NCBI GenBank assembly: GCA_030278955.1
Contig: JAOANR010000002.1
Location: 11,521,982-11,585,981, forward strand
Length of the DNA: 64,000 bases
Direction of reading: 5' to 3'
From: Hygrophila difformis
Taxonomy: Eukaryota > Streptophyta > Magnoliopsida > Lamiales > Acanthaceae
Positions within the stretch are counted from its first letter, which is position 1. The number at the start of each line of letters is the position of its first letter. A program made the translations under genes and the position numbers. Below are positions 56,975 to 64,000 of this stretch, one piece after another. Under the pieces are notes generated by a model. The model was not told the origin of the DNA, did not search any database, and saw only the letters and a program-made list of their open reading frames with translations.

Positions 56975-59759
56975 TGTAACGGCCCGAATATTTCCGGATA
57001 TTTTTTTCCGAATATTTTGTACCCCAAATAAACAAATTCAAATTGTTTTAAACTACGTAATGAATTGATCCCTTCACGGGGTACGTAGGCAACTTGGAAA
57101 TTTCAATTCTGGGTTCAGTCAAATAATAACAAATAACAACACACAATAACACCATTGCTTAATCAAACAATTCCCGAACTCGCGAGATAATAAAGCGCAA
57201 CTTCGAGGACGAAGTTGATTCTTAAGGAGGGTAGACTGTAATACCCGCAGTTTTTAAGGATATAAAGTAGAAATTAATCCAATAAGAAAAGCGGTTTTGT
57301 TTCCGAGAACCCGTAAGGTCGGAAATGCACAGAAGTCAAAAGACGACGATTTAGAACCCGACGAACCCAAAACCGACGGACTTAAGATTTCAAACATGAA
57401 ATCAATTTGAGTCGGAATAAATTTAGGATAGGAATCGTAATCCGAGAATGACTCGGAAAATTCGGAATTCGAGAACATAGAGGGATAGAAGTCCGAAAGA
57501 GAGGAGGAAAGGCTCGATGGATCGCACGACCCGCCCCGACCGAAGTCCAGGCACTGACCGCGCGCTCTCCGCGCGGGGTTCCTCTTTCCAGCGCGCCAAC
57601 CCCGCGTGGCACCACAGAATGCGGCCATTCATGCGATTTCGGCGCTTTCTTGCCATATTTCGACCCCCCCCCCCACTATGGAAAGTGGATTTTGGACGGG
57701 GGAAGGAGTATTAGGACGACCTAGGGTTCATTTCCCACCCCATAGTCAGTCACAACAGCCTCCATTCACCCTAAAGCTCTCCCAAACTCTCCCCAAAGCA
57801 AAACACCTTCCGACGACTTCCCGACAACTTTCCGATCACTTCCCGGCGACGAAAATCGACGGAGGAGGCGTGGAATACAAGGTCTCTAGTGCTCCAGACT
57901 GTGGTAAGTTGTTCATAGGTTTTCATTTAGGTTTTCGAACCCGAAAACTCGATCTAAAATTGGATTTCTTCTTCCGATTTGAAAACGTGGCCAAAGTTGG
58001 AAGCTTGGCGTTGAGGAGATCCGTTCGTAGCAAATTTGGACAAACCCAGCGACCCTAGGACGACCAAACACCCTATCACTGTAAGTTGATGCCTTTCATA
58101 TCAATACGGGTGGCTTAGGGGCGTCCGATTTAGTCACTTTGTAACGAAACGTAAAAACCGAACCTAAAAAACCCTATCTTGCGCAATTTCCGAAATCCGG
58201 TTAAAACGCATATTTCGAGAGTCCAATCCGAGAAACTTAAAACTAGACTTTTGATCCTAACACATTAATCTATGTTGTGTAAAAATTTCAGACATTTTCG
58301 TCGACTTTTGCTATCTCAAATTGCATCAAACATAAACTGCCTTGTTAAAACATTTTTGAAAACTGACAGTGTAAATGTCCGAACTTGATGAGCATGTTTC
58401 TATATATTCTATTCCGAATTGGTCTTTGAAATCTAAATGAAAGTTGTAGATAATCATGTCTAGTATGTTCATATAAAATTTCAGAATTTTTGGAGTCCAT
58501 TTAGTATGTCTAAACGTCGATTTTCCGAACTGTGGTAAAACTGAAACCTGACAGTGTAAATGTTGTGCAATAAACTCGATTTTTGACATGTTTCCTCAAC
58601 TTATTTCGAAATTGTTAAAACACAAAAGTTGTTCGTTAGGGTGTTATTGGTACACTGTACAAATTTCAGATTTTTCGGACATGAAATGAATTTTTAAACT
58701 AAAAAGGCGTACACTGTGACGCCAAACGATTTTAAATCGAAGAGATTTTGAAATTTCGAAACAAACGATCGAAAACCTTGAAATACGATAAATCTATACT
58801 TTTGAAAAATCCCGTTACACTAAATCGAAACGATATGAAATACTTTGGTGGAGGGTGAGTGCTCTGCAGGGTGCCCCTCTAGCCTTTCTCTTCGGGCCTA
58901 TAATGGACGAGAGAATATTATTGAAATACTATGCCAAAACGGCATTGAGATACGGCCTACACTCTCGTGATTATCCGTATGGATTTTCCGAGGCTCGGAG
59001 TGTTTTGGGTATGACAAATACGGCTGCGGCCGCCGGATGACCGGCTACACAAGAAACTTACGAAACGGCTGCGGCCGCCGGATGACCGGCTACACTGAAT
59101 ATTGAGAAACGGTGATGTAACGAGGAAAATTAAAAGACTTAATACTTTTTACGCATTTATTTATTTATTCTTGTCTTTAAATTTTGCATTTAAATTTATG
59201 TCTTAAATTTTATAGCATGTTAAATTATTATTTATGAATTTAATGCATGTTCAAGTATACAATTAAATTATTTATTTTTAAATTGGTAAATGGAATATTT
59301 TTGTATGCATGCCTAGGAGTAAAATTTAATTATTTAATTAAACCCCTTTATTGCTATGTTAGGATCGACTTACTCAGTATTTTATATACTGATAAAATTG
59401 TTGTTCTTCTCCTTTTCAGAGTATGGAGAAAATGCATGAGCATATGCATTTGGGGGACGGACAAATTTAAACATTGTTTTATCGCTTTTCATGATACTTG
59501 CATATCGGGCATGTAAAACCCGAGTTTTGGCCATGTCGGCCCACTTTACATTTTTCGCTGCGATATATTACTATTAATATTATTATGTGTGTGGATGGGA
59601 CTTATTTACTATATTTTAAATAAATTCCGGACTCGTTTTTAAAACTCTTTGCAATACATATAGCCTTGCAGCTCTTTAGCAAGCTCGGAGAACCCGTGTC
59701 TTGCTAGGGAGGTGTGGCGGTGACATCCCGCCCTGTGTTATCAAATCCGGGGTGTTACA
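56975..59759 (+). mobile_element. Gypsy LTR with extended 5' end (contains a former polypurine tract)
   Basis: Begins TGTAACGGCCCG at 56975 and ends GGGGTGTTACA at 59759. After 262 bp it contains a polypurine tract (about 57222-57236, TTAAGGAGGGTAGAC) and a second LTR start TGTAATACCC at 57237. The flanks GTAGC (56970-56974) and GTAGT (59760-59764) match at four of five bases. That supports integration of the longer form rather than of the one starting at 57237. It carries a GC-rich block, donor-like GTAAGT (57905) and GTAAGTTG (58081), GCCGG/CCGGC hairpins (59032-59045, 59077-59090), a hairpin (59375-59391) and acceptor-like TTTTCAG ending at 59419. Confidence 0.75.
59020..59094 (+). repeat. 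Two-unit repeat with GCCGG-ATGA-CCGGC hairpin
   Basis: A 31 bp unit starting ACGGCTGCGGCC is repeated 45 bp later. Each has a perfect 5-bp stem with loop ATGA. The LTR at 49092 has one unit with loop TTT (50928-50940). Confidence 0.8.
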
Positions 59760-60407
59760 GTAGTGCGGTGCATGAATAATGGCAAAACAATCCGCACCTA
59801 CAAAGAGGAGATATTCTAGACCTTAAATTCATATCAGCGGCCTCAGAAATCGTTGGGAAAGGTTCCTATCCGGTCTTTCATTGTATTAAATTACAAAGAC
59901 CTGATATGATTGCCTTCAACAGAGTCAAGTCTATCGAAGAGAAGGCTTCATTGGTATCTTCCATTAGCAAAGATGAAATCTCCAGTAGACGAGCATGGGG
60001 ATTTTGGGTCTATCTCACAGAGATGGAAAATGTTAAATATCCATTTAAAATATTTTCAAATAATATAAATGGATCGTTACTGGTTAATTATTTAACAGGG
60101 AAAAACACAAAGTTTGCGGAAGCCTCATTCGAAAAGAAGAGGTTACTCATCTGGGAAAATAAGTTTTCAGCAACCGAGTCTACCAGAAAGAAGGCATGCA
60201 ATATGATATGTTGGCCAATAGGACAACCACATATGCCCATATTGCGCAGAACAAGAAAAATACCTATTCGGCACGAAAATCCGGGTAACCTAAAAGAAAT
60301 CCGGATTCGAACAGGACAAAGGGAAAAAACGTCCAAAAAACTTTCACAAGCCAAAATGAGAACATCTGGATGTAAGAGAAGAAGAGGTGTCGGCAGTACC
60401 CCGGAAT
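59760..60407 (+). pseudogene. EPRV ORF downstream of RT, second part
   Basis: Continues the ORF cut by the LTR. The longest open part runs 59906-60407 (167 residues) and ends in a Lys/Arg-rich tail at TAA. It contains the WGFWVYLTEMENVKYPFKIF segment and a basic C-terminus, which could bind nucleic acid. Assignment to the transactivator position is inferred from order only. Confidence 0.5.
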
Positions 60408-60529
60408 AAATGGCCGACAAAGTAAAGAGAGGCAGTTGGCAAATAACGGCCGATAAAGGAAGGTGGAGAGTTGACAAAATGGCCAAATAAATACAATAAT
60501 GTCAAAAGGACAGTAATGTAACTGGTGGA

Positions 60530-60690
60530 TTTTAATGACATGTGACGAACGCAGTGACGTCACGAGGAATTAGAGAAAATTGGAATCCGGGATTTGAGTC
60601 CGCAGGCACCTATAAATAGAGAAGTTTGGAGCAGATGGAAGGCATCGAAAAAAACCTCCCAACTCTTCAAAATATTTGTAATATTTCCTT
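60530..60690 (+). promoter_or_regulatory. EPRV pregenomic promoter with as-1-like element and TATA box
   Basis: Two TGACG motifs at 60543-60547 and 60555-60559 lie 12 bp apart, the spacing of the as-1 element of caulimovirus 35S-type promoters. The second is part of a perfect TGACGTCA palindrome. TATAAATA follows at 60611-60618, about 52 bp downstream. The promoter lies just after the last viral ORF, as in caulimovirids. It appears intact, unlike the coding regions. Confidence 0.75.
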
Positions 60691-60701
60691 TTCTGCTAAT
60701 G

Positions 60702-61132
60702 TCCTTTCGAGTCTATAAAAGTATGGGGTATATCCCAAGAGAGTCTTGTATCCTCCATGAGGAACTAAGTATTTGTCTTCTCCATTAGTGAAAATTATGT
60801 TTGAATAATATTTTTAATATTTCTCAATAAAATTGACTTCCAGTGTTCCAAACATTCCGATGATATAGTTAAAACCCTTTACCCATATCTTGTTACGTCC
60901 TAAGGTAGGAAACGAAATAGGACTGTGCTGTCCGTTGCTGAAGAAACCAAGAATGGTGGACCATCGGTTGTGGCTGCTTGGTTGGAGGAAGTAAAACCCC
61001 GGAGCTTAGGAAACCCAGCAGTAGGGCGGTCAAACCGAATGTATGGAATTTGGTGCTTAATTTATTGTCGGAGGCATGTTGGGCTGTCATTGGACTAAAA
61101 AAAAATGAAAAAAAAAGTTTGGGGTCAAAGTG
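60702..61132 (+). repeat. Inverted repeat, left arm
   Basis: Begins TCCTTTCGAGTC and ends near GGGGTCAAAGTG. It matches the reverse complement of 62285-62724 with substitutions and indels. It includes the sequence just downstream of the EPRV promoter, with AATAAA near 60826. Confidence 0.8.
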
Positions 61133-62284
61133 AAATAAAACATAAATTATAGGATCAACTGAGTTTTCAAAAAAGGCTTGATGACTTAAAATCAGCCTTA
61201 TAATGCCATAAAATCATAAATTAAAATTTAATGGCCCAAAAATGGAATGGGTGCCTTCTCATGGCCTATTTTTATTTATTAACTCGAGTATTATTTTTTT
61301 ATGCATAGGTAGATTCATTCCAAGAAACATCCCTTAATTTCCCTTTTTTATTTAGGTTTTTCATATTATATTTCTTAAATATTATTTTATTTTATTTAAT
61401 ATTATTAAGTTTCATAATTCAATTATTTTTCAATTATAAATAGTATAATTTAATTTTATTATTTAATACAAAAAGTTTGAAAATTAAATGGGACATAAAA
61501 AAATATTTGAAAGGGCAAAGGTATAGTTTTTCTAATATGGAAGAGTTGAGGTCTATTTATCAAAAAATTTATTTAGGTACTATTTTTAAAACTTTAGTAT
61601 AGTTGGGTATGTTTTTATTTTTTTCTTTTTAAAATTGCTACGTATTTAATTATGGATTTAAACATTGGTTTTTCTAACTATAGAATATAAAATAATGAAT
61701 GATGACTAGCGTAGTTGACTAAGTTTCCCAATTGAATCGTGTAGGTTAAGAGACTATATCAGGTTAATAGCAACAATAACTTGTATACAATTATTTCAAA
61801 CAAATAAAGGAGTGCGAAACTCATCCATAACAAACAAACATGTCACTTGATTTATCAAACAATAAATAGCATGTTCAACAATGATGTACAAAACCGTACT
61901 ATTCATGGGACAAATTCTGCTTGCCACAAAATACATCCAAGACAAAATGGTGTATGTTCAAGTTCAATCAAATCCCAAAAACACCAACTCACACCATGAG
62001 CATTGAAATCCTTGCCATTTTCCATCGCCCAAAATCATGATCAAAGGCAACACCCAAAAGTTTGTAACTGCTCATAAATAGGGTTAATAGTCAATTTAGG
62101 CCATAACAAGTAGTCACTTCCACTTTCGAGCCACAACATATTTGAGTTATGATTTTAGGCCATAACAAACCACCTTTGTTCAATTTTTGGCCATACAGAC
62201 TTTTTAAAATAATAGTTGACCCCACCTACTTTTCTTTATTATATTTTGACTCCGCAGTTGACTTACCAATTTTTGTCCTTTTAC
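61133..62284. other. AT-rich spacer of the inverted repeat
   Basis: About 1.15 kb with no credible ORF, tRNA or known repeat. Poly-T/A-rich tracts are frequent (61310-61680). Lines such as GGCCATAACAA occur twice (about 62099 and 62159). Confidence 0.5.
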
Positions 62285-62724
62285 ACTTTGACCCCAGACT
62301 TTAGATTTTTCATTAGATTTAATCCAATGACCGCCCATTCTGCTTCCGATAATTAAATTGAGCACTAAACTTCATACCTTGGCTTTGACCGCCTTACTAC
62401 CGGGTTTCCTAAGCTCCGGGATTTTACGGACTTCCTCCAACCACGCAGCCGCCACTGATGGTTCACCGATTCTTGGCTCCTTCAGCAACAAACAACACAG
62501 TCATATTTTGTTTCCTACCTTTTGATGTATCAAGATATGAGTAAAGGGTTTTAACTACATTATCGGGATATTTGGGATATTTGGAAACCCGGATTTTACT
62601 GAAGAAATATTAAAAATATTATTCAAACATAATTTCCCCTAATGGAGAAGACTGACACTTAGTTCCTCATGGAGTATACAAGACTCTTGGGGAAATACCC
62701 CATACTTTTACAGACTCGAAAGGA
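62285..62724 (-). repeat. Inverted repeat, right arm
   Basis: Reverse complement of the left arm; both contain CTCCATGAGGAACTAAGT and ATTATGTTTGAATAATATTTTTAATATTTC-like blocks. Divergence between arms is visible by eye, so the duplication is not recent. Confidence 0.8.
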
Positions 62725-64000
62725 AATATGTGATGACAGCCTTTTGTGACTGTCATTTGCGTCCAATTTAGTGTCTTAATGATGATCTTTTGCTCTTAAT
62801 TCCATTGATTTTTGATGAATAATCATAAAGGATTAGAAAAAATGGAAGAAGAATTAAGATTGCACAGAAGTTGGAAATACATGGAAAATGGCTTGAAATT
62901 CTGAGTTTTCTTTGTAAGACTCGCACGCGGTGTTTCCATTGAACTGATCCACGTTTTGTCATGCAGAAGGAAGTCAAGCTGGAAAACAGCAGGAAGTGGA
63001 AAGGACATAGCGAGGAAAGAAAAGGAATGGTGCGAGGGCTTGTTTCCGAAATCAGGAAAAGATTTAAGGAAAATGTGCAGATGCTGAAGTCCACGCGATG
63101 ATTGTTTGACATCGCGAGGAAAGGAAGTCTGTGCAAGACAGAAGTTTTATCCGTCATGGCGAGAAGCAGATTCCTTGGAGAAACTGTGAGACCTCGCCTC
63201 GTCAAGAAAGATGATTACATTTCTGACTCTCGCTTTGAAGGAACTGGACAAAGCGAGAGGAGAGCTATTCTGATGCGAGCGGTTATCATCCAAGGCAGAA
63301 GCAGTTACAACACCCATCTATAAATAAGACCCTTGGGGAATCAGCTCAGCAGGCGGGAGATTGAAGAGAATAGCTCGATTTTACTCTCCAGTCCACTTTT
63401 TAGAATTTAGTAGGTAGGTTAGGATTTAATTTTCTCTGCAATTTACTTTGATGTTCTTCAGATTTGTAATTGGTTTTCGTAGAACTGTAATTCAACTTCG
63501 CAGTAGATTTCTTTAAGATTAGTTGTTAGATTAGCTAGAGGATACCCTGGGAGGAGAGTTGCTTTCGGATCGCTTGTTCATCCATCATGACGATCATCAT
63601 CTAAACTCCGACTCGTTCGCTCATCTTCGCATTATTCTGATAGCAAACAGATTTCCAGGTGTATTCATTTTTAATTCTTTGTTATTCGAGATACAAGAAG
63701 AATGATCGGTTATCAGATTGTGAATTTCTTATCTTTCTGGTTTCTATTTCCATTTCGTAATTCTGTTTCAGCAGAGTATAAACCTCAATTTCATCATTCA
63801 ATCTGAATTTTGCATCATATCTTTAATTCGATTTTCGAAGATCATAACACTTCCACATTTTTAATGCGCAAATTGTTCGTTCCAATTACGTAAGAAATTT
63901 GGATATTGTAACCGAGTTAGGTATGATCTGGCGGAATTATGAATTTACTCGATTTTCTGTCAATGTTATGTTTATAGATGAGAATCATAAGGTTTAATGT
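62725..64000. other. Unassigned sequence with a possible promoter
   Basis: No domain recognised in the short frames. A TATA-like CTATAAATAAGACC lies near 63319-63332 and is followed by about 650 bp with no convincing coding frame. It could be an LTR or leader of an unidentified retroelement, or a host gene promoter whose coding part lies beyond the window. Confidence 0.3.

Noticed and set aside
62768..63205. 145-codon minus-strand frame near the right end
   Set aside because: Low-complexity Phe/Ser/Leu-rich translation of A- and G-rich DNA, with no domain or conserved start context.

Overview
The window is plant nuclear DNA, most likely from a eudicot. It is almost entirely a nest of long-terminal-repeat (LTR) retrotransposons built inside one endogenous pararetrovirus (EPRV, Caulimoviridae). 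I recognise no host protein-coding gene. The plant assignment rests on Tekay-type Ty3/gypsy chromoviruses with initiator-Met-tRNA primer sites, a Ty1/copia gag, a Cassandra-type LTR carrying 5S rRNA-like sequence, and a caulimovirid promoter with an as-1-like element.

Layout. 1-1625: unassigned AT-rich sequence. 1626-3849: broken copia gag with its LTR on the minus strand. 3850-6880: solo gypsy LTR. 6881-10962: pieces of three gypsy LTRs. 10963-60690: the EPRV, cut into six pieces at 10963-11092, 13877-14313, 45357-45644, 48327-49091, about 55260-56974, and 59760 to about 60690. Read in order, the pieces give coat protein, zinc knuckle, movement protein, RT/RNase H, a downstream ORF and then the promoter. 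Between them sit a solo LTR (11093-13876), a minus-strand deleted gypsy element (25746-45356), a solo LTR on the minus strand (45645-48326), a truncated gypsy element (49092-55259) and an LTR with an extended 5' end (56975-59759). A full-length Tekay-type element (14314-25745, 5-bp duplication ATTAT on both sides) lies at the EPRV/minus-element boundary. The minus element's own LTR was hit by a 12.2 kb gag-only tandem array, LTR-gag-LTR-gag-LTR (26729-38954, duplication GCAAT). Its gag was hit by a Cassandra-type solo LTR (42076-42365, duplication ATCTT). After 60.7 kb come an inverted repeat of about 435 bp arms and unassigned sequence.

How the parts work together. Only the full-length element still carries gag, protease, RT, RNase H, integrase and a chromodomain-like tail, and two in-frame stops break its polyprotein. 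The gag-only elements have no pol, so they would depend on enzymes from relatives. The EPRV is a fossil.

The most interesting signals are in the LTRs. Each carries, at a similar place, a lineage-specific array of short hairpins. In two families the stems change in a compensatory way between units, and one of these hairpins closely resembles a tRNA T-arm. All LTRs also share a donor-like GTAAGT set in a small hairpin, a second hairpin after an invariant TTACTCAG, and a pyrimidine-AG acceptor-like site. Together these suggest a structured, spliced leader. A small coiled-coil ORF upstream of gag, conserved in three elements, is a second candidate for something undescribed.
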